DNA of 64,000 nt from Streptomyces sp. DH-12 (GTDB lineage: Bacteria; Actinomycetota; Actinomycetes; Streptomycetales; Streptomycetaceae), in contig NZ_PPFB01000002.1 of assembly GCF_002899455.1 (NCBI RefSeq), positions 38,981 to 102,980 on the forward strand. The letters run 5' to 3'. The notes under the pieces are model-generated. The model was not told where the DNA came from. It saw only the letters and a list, made by a program, of their open reading frames with translations, and did not search any database. Below, in pieces: positions 11,001 through 17,394 of this stretch. Made by a program: the position numbers and the translations under genes. Numbering within the stretch: the stretch's first letter is position 1; every line of letters starts with the position of its first letter.

Positions 11001-11880
11001 GCTGAGGTCGGCGCTCGAGGCGTACGGCGCGGGCCGAGAGCCGTCGTCCGAGAAGCCGGTCACGGGCGACGGGGCCGTCCTGGTGCTCCGGGCAACCGAC
11101 GCGTACGGTCTCCCTCTCCTCTTCGCCGTCGACGCGAGCGACGGCGAAGAGCCGGAGGCGGTGCGGTGGAGCGCGCTCGCCGTGCTCGACGACCGTGACG
11201 AGGTCCTGGGCACCGACGCGCACAAGCTGCGCTGGCGGGCCTGGCTCTACTGGTCGAACCTGCTGCAGTTCCTCGCGTTCGCCGGCGGGGACGGTGTCCA
11301 GCTGGCCGGCAGCCGTGCGCCCGCCTTCCCGGTCGACGTGCTGGCCGTCACCGGCGGCGTCGGCGAACTCGACTCGCTCATCGTCGTGCACCGGCCGGGG
11401 GACATGCCGACGGCGGAGAGGGCGGTGGTGGGGCGGGAGGCGCCGCCCGTCGGTGCCGGTACCGGCACCGGTGCTGCCGTGGCCGATGCGGTCGCCGAAG
11501 CGGAGGCCGGTGGCTCGATGGCCGAACGGGCCGTCGCCGGGCTGCTGCGCGACGCCGCCTGGGACGAGGAGATCCTTCCCCTCCTCGAGGAGGACGAGCC
11601 GGACTCGGCGCTCACCCGGCTCGCCCGCGCGCTCGCCGAACACGGCAAGCGGGCCCCCGTCTTCGGCTTCGAACTCGGCGAACGCGGCTGGCCGGCCGAC
11701 TTCGCCTGGCAGGACCCCGGCATCCGTATCGCCGTCCTCGCCGCACCGCACGGCGAGGACGACGAGGAGGCCCTCCGCCGCGACAAGGCCTACGCCGACG
11801 CGGGGTGGACGGCCCGCACGGCGGACGACTGGCTCGACGACCTCGGCTCTCTCGTCGGGAGGCTCCCCGATGCCTCGTGA
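5041..11880 (+). CDS. DruE/DISARM-like DEAD/DEAH helicase with DUF1998 and C-terminal nuclease-like region
   Basis: 2279 residues. GTG at 5041 is preferred: it overlaps the methyltransferase stop and has AGGAGG at 5025-5030. SF2 helicase motifs are clear: GTGSGKT (about residues 104-110), DEFH (228-231) and QQVGRAGRR (from about 1121). Four or more Cys-pair motifs (YCRDCG, CPACG, CQECG with CPRCG, CTGCG) suggest zinc-binding insertions. The DUF1998 signature follows, with FDRLPGGTGYLHR and a Cys cluster beginning CPCRDEG (about 1704). After it, VESDLEARF (1781), DFTFES (1837), VTVYLDGHRYH (about 1850) and DCDKRNRLRDR resemble Vsr/DUF559-type PD-(D/E)xK nucleases. Very large DUF1998 helicases are the hallmark of Druantia (DruE), and DUF1998 proteins also occur in DISARM. 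The assignment to phage defence rests on architecture and neighbours. Confidence 0.85.
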   Translation: MRPTLEAQGLKESLLQYLSTTYALTDEGARESLHRFLGDETSGMFRGPFLRIRTPFTRAGDSWKELLDWRRTDDWTPYAHQARAFERLSSAGGRTPRPTLVTTGTGSGKTESFLYPVLDHCARERDAGHNGVKAVFLYPMNALATDQAQRINDLLCAHDADLGKLRAGLYIGDRAETTYDRVYTRRSDMWVSPPDILITNYKMLDLLLQRSQDAALWNGADIRYVVVDEFHTYDGAQGTDVAMLLRRLAAAVGASEPGNPLGRICPVATSATLASGTDGDGVRQLLDVATQVFGTVFTEDAIIGEDRQSVDEFIPPDDFDPALPDPSPDELALLPDPSLGKTEFADLVETVTGTRDPDPFLLGRNLKRQTLTSAVMQALDGEVRTTGEVLDLMWRRGARSWGKTITERPEVAASALARFVALLAVARDPESTPKRPRPLVQIEVHQWARSVSRLVRGVLPWPKAEFQWDAAGAADRPSEQHARTAPVTTATAGQTANLFLPAVYCRDCGRSGWAVFSPETDDTHVQVDSHKIRRASVSQDKMRVRNLIAATDAEAREGSGAAPMASAGRGTDGGRAVSALSAGRGGQLRVLDGPNRTLRLPDPVRDYAPGDGQPRPATGDSAFVLVNLGETANTAAEEDWCPACGSRNAIRFLGTGAAALAAASVTQLFTGGELDEKQGEDKTLMFNDSVQDAAHRAGFVASRSYTFSLRALFKKHLSEERPTALNDLIADVVAATTDRRTLAAVVPTDLHDIRGVQRLLSGQGRGGDRPTWNLIGERFAFEALMEFGFRSRNGRTLELTRTAAAQVRIADTRAAVALVKGAHLAEEGRHGGLPPVEQDDARYLAFLRILLERLRTRGAIGHKWLDGYLREAGTSRYFIWGKRPVGMRAFPRGVAAPVFLLDQPKTNSEFDFATGRLSWYERWAQRCLDLPREQTAGFWNRLLPELVSAGLLSVRTPADGSLRVYGLQPGAVDVRLLSDDIVNEAFVRCTVCFWEQTVHPELLDQWHGQPCPSYRCRRGRLVAGNRPEELGVHHRDRNYRDDYYRRLYRKAGTYQVVTAEHTGMLTRPERERVEAAFKHGTGFKDPNVLSCTPTLEMGIDIGDLSAVVLAALPRHPANYAQQVGRAGRRTGNAFLLTIPDRSRRDLYFLDQPREMIAGRIVPPGSHLSAIEILRRQYLAHLLDLAARGRLPRPDGKPLAAIPARAPELFGPSGYLADLVEAALAHADQLVDGFLDLFPAGVSDRSRAELRAYATRGLRSAAEEAERQWRRGEEVLRRRLKLIGEAREELHDSDDEQARQKAELDAEHRSVGKRLLSLGLTTAQQALCDLGLLPNYALIDAVTTLNATLYWPEGVDEKTGRETYKSKPRAYERPRRYALSEFAPGNTFYVNGYKHQVTGLEIGTATDPDWRLWRFCQECGYVRTENAEADRSPCPRCGSARIADDGSCLHKVVEPAVVTSRDKREDARISDDKDDREQRYYTVIDAVDIAKEDIEPKTSWRHETQTFGVDFCRTAVVRRVNVGPMRFDAKAEDDFAGHSVRMAPFHVCTGCGAATADGRPVFDHDTDALDSAAARNPKLKHHQPWCPLRRGKNPQEVAQEPVLLAHQLHTEALRVLLPAATVLVDEKIHSFRAALRLGVDQHFGGDPQHLDSTLARMPDHGTGETRHFLVLFDRLPGGTGYLHRLTDPAHFRAALADARRALLTCPCRDEGRVACHRCLHRYTEERHQDTVSRLEALGIINDLLGPVDQDGEPVLDADGRPVDLWKVAQLPSTDLIGLDKQVESDLEARFLAALRTWTGQERDAVLEESSTASGYLRFGQGTNWRLTAQRDMEYTRTDFTFESTDGPKEYVTVYLDGHRYHATRAYNRIAADCDKRNRLRDRNHVVFQLTWDDLELFEKGEAARAEPVWPPYPRSAQDAAKDWYEGMGGARADFAQAMFANPVEALLAYLRDPAKERWGRRARALVAGLMAEPAALAMQADRTQARQALRSALEAYGAGREPSSEKPVTGDGAVLVLRATDAYGLPLLFAVDASDGEEPEAVRWSALAVLDDRDEVLGTDAHKLRWRAWLYWSNLLQFLAFAGGDGVQLAGSRAPAFPVDVLAVTGGVGELDSLIVVHRPGDMPTAERAVVGREAPPVGAGTGTGAAVADAVAEAEAGGSMAERAVAGLLRDAAWDEEILPLLEEDEPDSALTRLARALAEHGKRAPVFGFELGERGWPADFAWQDPGIRIAVLAAPHGEDDEEALRRDKAYADAGWTARTADDWLDDLGSLVGRLPDAS

Positions 11881-11964
11881 GCACCCGGCCCGAACGACTC
11901 CCCCGGTTGGTATGACCTCTGCGACTCCCACAACTCCCCGGCGACGGAAGGCAGCACTGATCCC

Positions 11965-14283
11965 ATGACCGCCCGGCTCAGCCTGTATCAGAAGGCCGAA
12001 CAGGAGCTGTACAAGCTCGACCGCTCGGTCAAGGGCAAGTTCTACGACTTCTGCCACCGCTTCCGCGAGGACCCGGACCACCCCGGCCTGGACCTCAAGC
12101 CCCTCAAGGGCGACGGCCGGGTCTTCCGCGCCAAGGTCGACCAGTCGTACCGCGCCCTGCTGGCCAGGGCGGGCGTCGACGAAAAGGGCCAGGAGAACTG
12201 GCTCGTCATCGCGGTACGCCACCGCAAGCACGTCTACGAGGAACTCTCGGTCGCGATCAACCGGGTCACCGGCGAGATCGAGTTCGTGGACCTCTCCGTG
12301 GTGGGCGAGAGCGTGCTGCGCCGCGCGGGCGTCACCCTCACCCCCACCGAACCCGAGCCCCGGCCCGCCCCGCAGCCGGAACCGGAACCCGAGCCCGAGC
12401 CCGACCCGGCCGCCGCCGAGCCCCTGCTCACCGGCGTCACCGCGGACGACCTGCGGGACCTCGGCGTCGCCGACCAGCTCATCGACCTCGCACTCGCCGT
12501 CACCGACAGCGACGAACTCGACCAGCTGGTCGAGGGTGCGCCGCTGCTGTCCAAGGACATCCTGTACGGGCTCGCCGCCGGCATGCCCCTCGACGAGGTC
12601 CGCGCGGAGATCACCGCCCCCGTCAAGGTCGACCTCGGCCAGGACTACGCGCAGGACCTCGGCGCCGCGCTCGCCCGCACCACCGTCACCACCATCGACG
12701 CCGACATCCAGGCCGCCCTGGAAGAGGGCGACTTCCGCGCCTGGAAGGTCTTCCTGCACCCCACCCAGGCCAAGCTCGTCCACCGCGCCTACAACGGCCC
12801 GGCCCGCGTCTCGGGCGGTCCCGGCACCGGCAAGACCATCGTCGCCCTGCACCGGGTCAGGCACCTGGCGCAGCAACTGCCACCCGGGCACAACAAGCCC
12901 ATCCTGCTGACGACGTTCACCAAGAACCTCACCACCGACCTGCGTGCCCGCCTCGCCTCACTGATGGAGCCGGAGCTGCTCGCCCGCGTGGAGATCGCCC
13001 ACATCGACCAGCTCGCCGCGCGGGTCCTCAGCGAGAACTCCGTCAAGGGCGCATCCCGTCAGCGCGTGTACGACAGCACCGCGCTCAACGTGCTGCGTCA
13101 GCTCCTCCTCGAGCTCGACGAGCGCCGCTGGGACGCCGAGTTCCTCTACGAGGAGTGGGACCAGGTGATCCTCGGCCAGTCCATCGGCACCCGCAAGGCG
13201 TACTTCGACGCCCGCCGGGCCGGCCGCGGCCGTTCCGTCACCCGCCCCGAACGCGCGCAGATCTGGAAGATCCTGGAGCAGTTCACGGCCCGCCTGGACA
13301 AGGAGGGCCTGGAGACCTGGGGGCAGGCTGCCGAACGCGCCGCCCGGCTCGAGGCGGAGCGCGACGCGAAGATCAGGGCCCGGCAGGAACACAAGGAAGC
13401 CGTCGGCGGCAAGGATCTCATCCACCGCGACGACGGCTCCGGCATGCGCTTCCTCCACCACCGCTACCGGCACATCGTCGTCGACGAGGCACAGGACCTG
13501 CGCGCCGCCCACTGGAAGATGCTGCGCGCCATGGTCGCCCCCGGCCCCGACGACCTGTTCATCGCCGGCGACACCCACCAGCGCATCTACGACCAGCAGG
13601 TCACCCTCTCCACCGTCGGCATCAACATCCGGGGCCGCTCCGCCCGGCTCACCCTCAGCTACCGCACCACCCGGGAGATCCTCTCCCGGGCCCTGCGGGT
13701 GGTGGACCTCACCGGCAAGGACCTCGCCTACGACGACCTCGACGACAGCACCGACACCCTCGACGGATACCGCTCCGTCCTCCGGGGCCCCGCGCCCGAC
13801 CTGGTCGGCTGTGACTCCTGGGAGGACGAGCTCGACCGGCTCGCCACGGTGCTGACCACCTGGCGCGAGGAGATCGCGACGGGCAACGGCGGCGCCGGCC
13901 CGCGCCGCGACCCGCGCGGCAGCATCGCCGTGTGCGTCGCGGAGCGGGACATGGTCAGCCAGGTGATGTTCCACCTGGCCACCAAGGCGGGCATCACCGT
14001 CGCCGAGCTCACCAAGGACGGCCCCAAGGGAGACGGCGAGGTGCACGTCGGCACGATGCACCGCTTCAAGGGCCTTGAGTACCAGAAGCTCGCCATCGTC
14101 GGTGCCCGCGACGGCGTCATCCCCCGCACGGAGATCCTCGAGCGTTACCGCACCACCGACCCGAGGCGCTACGCCCGCGAGGAACTCAGGGCCCGCTCGC
14201 TCCTCTTCGTCGCCGCGACCCGCGCCCGCGACGCGCTGCGCATCAGCTGGTACGACAGGCCGAGCCCGTATCTGCCGGTCTGA
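11965..14283 (+). CDS. UvrD-like SF1 helicase fused to an N-terminal RelE/ParE-like toxin-fold domain
   Basis: 772 residues, ATG at 11965, 84 bp after the helicase gene and in the same direction. Residues 1-100 look like a RelE/ParE fold: a two-helix start, then LKPLKGDGRVFRAKV, SYRALLA and the final strand RHRKHVYEEL. A Pro/Glu-rich linker (about 128-155) follows. The SF1 helicase has GGPGTGKT (284-291), VVDEAQDL (505-512), SYRTT (about 565), HRFKGLEY (about 698-706) and a final VAATRARD. UvrD-like enzymes unwind or translocate on DNA. The RelE-like part may bind RNA or ribosomes, or merely serve as a recruitment fold; its catalytic state cannot be judged here. Position and spacing make it the third gene of the defence module. 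It could instead be an independent repair helicase. Confidence 0.85.
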   Translation: MTARLSLYQKAEQELYKLDRSVKGKFYDFCHRFREDPDHPGLDLKPLKGDGRVFRAKVDQSYRALLARAGVDEKGQENWLVIAVRHRKHVYEELSVAINRVTGEIEFVDLSVVGESVLRRAGVTLTPTEPEPRPAPQPEPEPEPEPDPAAAEPLLTGVTADDLRDLGVADQLIDLALAVTDSDELDQLVEGAPLLSKDILYGLAAGMPLDEVRAEITAPVKVDLGQDYAQDLGAALARTTVTTIDADIQAALEEGDFRAWKVFLHPTQAKLVHRAYNGPARVSGGPGTGKTIVALHRVRHLAQQLPPGHNKPILLTTFTKNLTTDLRARLASLMEPELLARVEIAHIDQLAARVLSENSVKGASRQRVYDSTALNVLRQLLLELDERRWDAEFLYEEWDQVILGQSIGTRKAYFDARRAGRGRSVTRPERAQIWKILEQFTARLDKEGLETWGQAAERAARLEAERDAKIRARQEHKEAVGGKDLIHRDDGSGMRFLHHRYRHIVVDEAQDLRAAHWKMLRAMVAPGPDDLFIAGDTHQRIYDQQVTLSTVGINIRGRSARLTLSYRTTREILSRALRVVDLTGKDLAYDDLDDSTDTLDGYRSVLRGPAPDLVGCDSWEDELDRLATVLTTWREEIATGNGGAGPRRDPRGSIAVCVAERDMVSQVMFHLATKAGITVAELTKDGPKGDGEVHVGTMHRFKGLEYQKLAIVGARDGVIPRTEILERYRTTDPRRYAREELRARSLLFVAATRARDALRISWYDRPSPYLPV

Positions 14284-14494
14284 AAGGCGTCACGGCTTCG
14301 GAAGGGCCGTGTTGCGGCGGGTCGCTCCCGGGCGAGAGGGGGCGTGTTCAGTAGACCTCTGTCCAGGCCAAAGGGGGACCTTCATCCAGAACGCCCAGGA
14401 CACCTTGGGGTTCCTGTCCGAGACGCTCCGGGTCGCCCGCGTCATCGTGGACGCCAGGAAACACCCAGACGAAGCCCACCATGTAGAACGCTCG

Positions 14495-14577
14495 CCGCGT
14501 TCATTGAAAATTCTCCATTGACGGCCTCCGTGCGACGCTGGCAGACTCACGGGCATATAGAAAATCAATGAACGCGG
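14495..14577 (+). promoter_or_regulatory. Perfect 13-bp inverted repeat framing a promoter-like region
   Basis: CCGCGTTCATTGA (14495-14507) is repeated in inverse as TCAATGAACGCGG (14565-14577), with 57 bp between. A TTGACG -35-like box lies inside at 14518-14523, and the right arm ends 21 bp before the GTG of the next gene. This suits a two-site operator bridging a promoter. It could equally be the termini of a tiny mobile element. The rest of the 315-bp gap (14284-14494) holds a weak hairpin (CACGGC/GCCGTG near 14292-14311) and no gene that I can support. Confidence 0.45.
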
Positions 14578-14598
14578 CAAGGATTGTCCGGAGGGCTC

Positions 14599-15213
14599 GT
14601 GAAGATCACTATCGAGGGCGCGTCGCCCGAGTTCGAGCGCAAACTCCTCGACCTGCTCGCCGAGCACCGTAGGGAGTTGACGGTCGCCGTCGACACGGAG
14701 TGGAACGCGGACCGCGCCGCGCGATACCTGCGCACCCTGCCCAGCTCGGCCCGGAGCTTCTTGGAGGAAGTCGTCAAGGGGAAGGGGTATGCCGACGCCG
14801 CCGCTCTGCGGGACCTGTTCGGCTCGTTGCGCGGCCCGACCATCGCCCTGTCCCGGGCCATCCCGCGCGGAGTCAAGGCGGGCTGGTGGCCGGAGGGGAT
14901 CGCCGCACCAGTCCAGGCCGTCTACGACCCGGCCAATCCCTCGTGGCAACGGGCCATCGGTTACTCCATGGACAAGGCCGTCCTCTCCGTCTTCATCGAC
15001 GCGCTCTGGGACGTCTTCGGCAACGGGCCGGGCGACCCCCGGGCGCACATGGACCCCGAGCAGCTCGCAGAGGTGATGATCCGGGAGGATGCGGAGGCAC
15101 TGCGCCGCGAGGAGGAACGGGAAGCGCGCCCGGGCCACCCGCCGGCCATCCGCTGGGCGGACACCGACGATGTGCCGAGCGCCCTGGACATCCTGGACGG
15201 GGAGGACCAGTGA
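14599..15213 (+). CDS. Hypothetical protein
   Basis: 204 residues from GTG 14599, chosen because GGAGG lies just upstream (14590-14594); a TTG at 14584 would add five residues but has no usable ribosome site. I do not recognise a family. The N-terminus (MKITIEGASPEFERKLLDL) looks like one short strand and a helix, followed by a mixed alpha-helical middle and an acidic, charged C-terminus (DAEALRREEEREARPG). There is no signal peptide or membrane segment. It stands alone behind the inverted-repeat promoter and could be a small regulator or a toxin-system partner; I have no direct evidence for either. Confidence 0.6.
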   Translation: MKITIEGASPEFERKLLDLLAEHRRELTVAVDTEWNADRAARYLRTLPSSARSFLEEVVKGKGYADAAALRDLFGSLRGPTIALSRAIPRGVKAGWWPEGIAAPVQAVYDPANPSWQRAIGYSMDKAVLSVFIDALWDVFGNGPGDPRAHMDPEQLAEVMIREDAEALRREEEREARPGHPPAIRWADTDDVPSALDILDGEDQ

Positions 15214-15311
15214 CGGCGAAGTTAGGGGGTTGCGCGGCTAACTCCGGTCTCCCGCACGGTCGGCCCGGCTCGTCCAACAGGCGGGCGTCGTCGACTTCTT
15301 GGAGGTCCACC

Positions 15312-15359
15312 GTGTTCCCTGCTCGCTGCGCCGCTTGCTCCGTCCATCCCGCGGAGTGA
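15312..15359 (+). CDS. Possible 15-residue cysteine-containing leader peptide
   Basis: GTG 15312 follows a perfect GGAGG (15301-15305, six-base spacing) and encodes MFPARCAACSVHPAE, ending at TGA 15357-15359. That stop touches the GAGG (15358-15361) serving the ATG at 15371, so translation of the short frame could control initiation of the membrane protein downstream. Two cysteines in a 15-residue peptide might allow cysteine sensing. This is a short open frame supported only by its ribosome site and spacing, and chance is possible. Confidence 0.3.
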   Translation: MFPARCAACSVHPAE

Positions 15360-15370
15360 GGCCCGCACCC

Positions 15371-15706
15371 ATGTCCTCGCTTATCGATGTGCCCGGTCTG
15401 GTCACCACCCTGCTCGGCGCCGCCCTGCTGGCGGGCGCCGGCGCCACGGGACGGCGGATGCTGTCCCGCCGCCCGCGAACCACCCAGCGGGTAGACGCCA
15501 CAGCGTCGGAAGGACCCCGCATGCTCCGCCGCTACACCCTGCTGCGCACCACCGGTCCGAACGGTGTCCCAGCGCAGTACGACACGACCCGGCCGCCGGG
15601 CACCGTCATCACGCACCCCGTCAATGGCCACCCGCAGCGCTTCGAACTCACCGACGTGCCGTTCGGCGACGGCAGCTTCGTCGCCGAGCCGCTCGACCAC
15701 CTGTAG
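15371..15706 (+). CDS. Small membrane-anchored hypothetical protein
   Basis: 111 residues. ATG 15371 is chosen because GAGG at 15358-15361 sits nine bases upstream. Residues about 8-26 (LVTTLLGAALLAGAGATG) form a single hydrophobic segment; the remaining 80 residues are soluble, basic near the membrane (RRMLSRRPR) and then polar (LRRYTLLRTTGPNGVPAQ). The topology is N-terminal membrane anchor with a cytoplasmic tail by the positive-inside rule. I do not recognise the family. It may be translationally coupled to the short cysteine-containing frame before it. Confidence 0.5.
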   Translation: MSSLIDVPGLVTTLLGAALLAGAGATGRRMLSRRPRTTQRVDATASEGPRMLRRYTLLRTTGPNGVPAQYDTTRPPGTVITHPVNGHPQRFELTDVPFGDGSFVAEPLDHL

Positions 15707-15840
15707 AAGGACCCTCCGGTGCCGCGCCTTCTTCCGGCTCGATCGAGAACGGCCAGCGGAACAACCGGAACCGAAAGACGGTCGAACACCCGCCCATAGC
15801 CGACGACAATGTGCACCACGAACACGTAAGGGGGAAGAGC

Positions 15841-16143
15841 ATGCCCAATGGCATCTCCATCACTGACCAGTTGGAACCGCACGAGTGGTCCAACGAGGAG
15901 ACGGCGGCGTACGAAGCCGCGATCGAGGCGATCAACGGAGCGGTGGGCGCCTACAGCGCGGTCATCTCCGCCGAGGAGGCCAAGGCCGCCCCGGACCAGA
16001 GCGTCATCGAGGACGCCCGCGCCGCACAGGCGCAGCTGGCCCGCGAACGCGAGGGCCTGCACTCCTCCGACCGCGAGCAGATCGCAGCGGCCCGGGCCCG
16101 CTACGCACAGCTCGCCCGCGAGGTCCTGGCGGGGATCGCGTGA
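15841..16143 (+). CDS. Small coiled-coil protein, candidate antitoxin for the zeta toxin
   Basis: 100 residues. ATG 15841 has a strong AGGGGGAAG ribosome site just before it. The sequence is largely helical and rich in Ala, Glu, Gln and Arg (AAYEAAIEAINGAVGAYSA, ARAAQAQLAREREGL), typical of a coiled coil. Its stop overlaps the GTG of the zeta-toxin gene (GTGA at 16140-16143), so the two are made together with this one first, the usual order of antitoxin then toxin. It shows no recognisable match to the firmicute epsilon antitoxin. The antitoxin role is inferred from size, helical content and coupling only. Confidence 0.65.
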   Translation: MPNGISITDQLEPHEWSNEETAAYEAAIEAINGAVGAYSAVISAEEAKAAPDQSVIEDARAAQAQLAREREGLHSSDREQIAAARARYAQLAREVLAGIA

Positions 16144-17186
16144 TCGACCCCGCGGAAGTTGAACGGTACCGACTGCCCCCAGAGGAGAACGAGCGGATCT
16201 TCCGCGAGCGGATCGTGCCCGACCTGCTCCAGGGCCGCGCCTCGCAGGAGACGCCCACGGTCGTCTTCCTCGTCGGCCAGCCCGGCGCCGGCAAGAGCCG
16301 GGTCACCGAGATGGTCGCCGCCCAGCTCAACCGGCACGGCGGATTCGTAGACGTCGACAGCGACCTCTACAAGCCGTACCACCCGGCGTACGCGGAGCTG
16401 ATGGCCCAGGACGACACCCTCATGGCCGCCTACACCCGCGCCGACGGACGGGCCTGGATGGCGCAGGCCGAACAGTACGTCCGCGACCACGGCCTGCACG
16501 CCATCATCCAGGAGACCTCCCAGAACGCTGAGGCCGTCGAGCGGAAGATGCGCGCCTACCGGACCGCCGGGGCGCGGATCGAAGGGCTTTTCATGGGGGT
16601 GCCGCAGGCGATGAGCAACCAGGGCATCGTCGCCCGGTACTTCGAGCAGCTCGCCGACCGCGGCCAGGGACGGCTCACCGTGCAGGCCAACGCCGACGAG
16701 TCCTACCGCGGCATCCTCGACCTGGCCGACCGCGTCGACACCGGCACGCTGGTCGACCTGGCCAGCGTCTACCGACGCGGCGAGGCCAAACCCCGCTACA
16801 GCAACACCCTGGACGAGACGGGGGCCTGGACGAACCCACCGGCCCTGCGGCAAAGCCTCGAAAGCGAACGCGCCCGCCCCTGGACCGACACCGAGAGCAC
16901 CGGCTTCGTCGTCACGCAGCTGCGGTTGCGCGAGGCAAGCCGCGGTCTCGGTGGCGAATGGCCCGCCCGTCTCGCCACGATCGAAGCCCAGGCCCGACCG
17001 CTGCTGACCCCTGCCGCCGGCGCCCGGCTCGGACCGGCCAGGCCATCGTCGGCGGCTGCACGCTCCCGCAGCACCACCACGGGCAGGCGGCCGTCGACTT
17101 CCGAAGGGGCGAAGCCATCAGAGCGGCCGCCGACCGAGGGCTACCAGCCGCCCGGATCCGAGCAACGCCGAGGACCGAGCAAATAG
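16140..17186 (+). CDS. Zeta toxin family kinase
   Basis: 348 residues from GTG 16140, overlapping the stop of the preceding small gene. The P-loop GQPGAGKS lies at residues 46-53, followed by FVDVDSDLYKPYHPAY, where zeta toxins carry the catalytic Asp of the substrate pocket, and by IIQETSQNAEAV and the ARYFEQ segment. Zeta toxins phosphorylate UDP-N-acetylglucosamine and so poison cell-wall synthesis. The last 70 residues are a low-complexity, basic, Ser/Pro-rich tail not found in compact zeta toxins. On a plasmid the pair would act in post-segregational killing or as an abortive defence. Confidence 0.85.
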   Translation: MIDPAEVERYRLPPEENERIFRERIVPDLLQGRASQETPTVVFLVGQPGAGKSRVTEMVAAQLNRHGGFVDVDSDLYKPYHPAYAELMAQDDTLMAAYTRADGRAWMAQAEQYVRDHGLHAIIQETSQNAEAVERKMRAYRTAGARIEGLFMGVPQAMSNQGIVARYFEQLADRGQGRLTVQANADESYRGILDLADRVDTGTLVDLASVYRRGEAKPRYSNTLDETGAWTNPPALRQSLESERARPWTDTESTGFVVTQLRLREASRGLGGEWPARLATIEAQARPLLTPAAGARLGPARPSSAAARSRSTTTGRRPSTSEGAKPSERPPTEGYQPPGSEQRRGPSK

Positions 17187-17296
17187 CCCCGGACAGCGTC
17201 CCGCAGGCGTCCACTGGCGCCTGCGGGACCGTCCGACCACCGCCTTGCACTGCGCGCGCCGCCAGCCGCATGTTCTGGCTCATGCGGCAGGGCTGC

Positions 17297-17333
17297 GAGG
17301 GTTTGGGCCGCCACGCCGGCGGCCCAAACCCTC
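17297..17333. terminator. Bidirectional hairpin terminator
   Basis: A perfect 16-bp stem (17297-17312 with 17318-17333, arms beginning GAGGGTTTGGG) closes a five-base loop, between the ends of two convergent genes. It lacks a U-run, as is common in Streptomyces. Confidence 0.75.
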
Positions 17334-17394
17334 ACTTGCTGCCGTAGTCCGCAAAGGCCGGCACAGACCGGCGAGCACCCCGCGCCCGTACCTG

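Noticed and set aside
14344..14571. A possible 75-residue gene before the orphan gene at 14599
   Set aside because: No ribosome site, no recognisable sequence, and it runs through the inverted-repeat promoter region.
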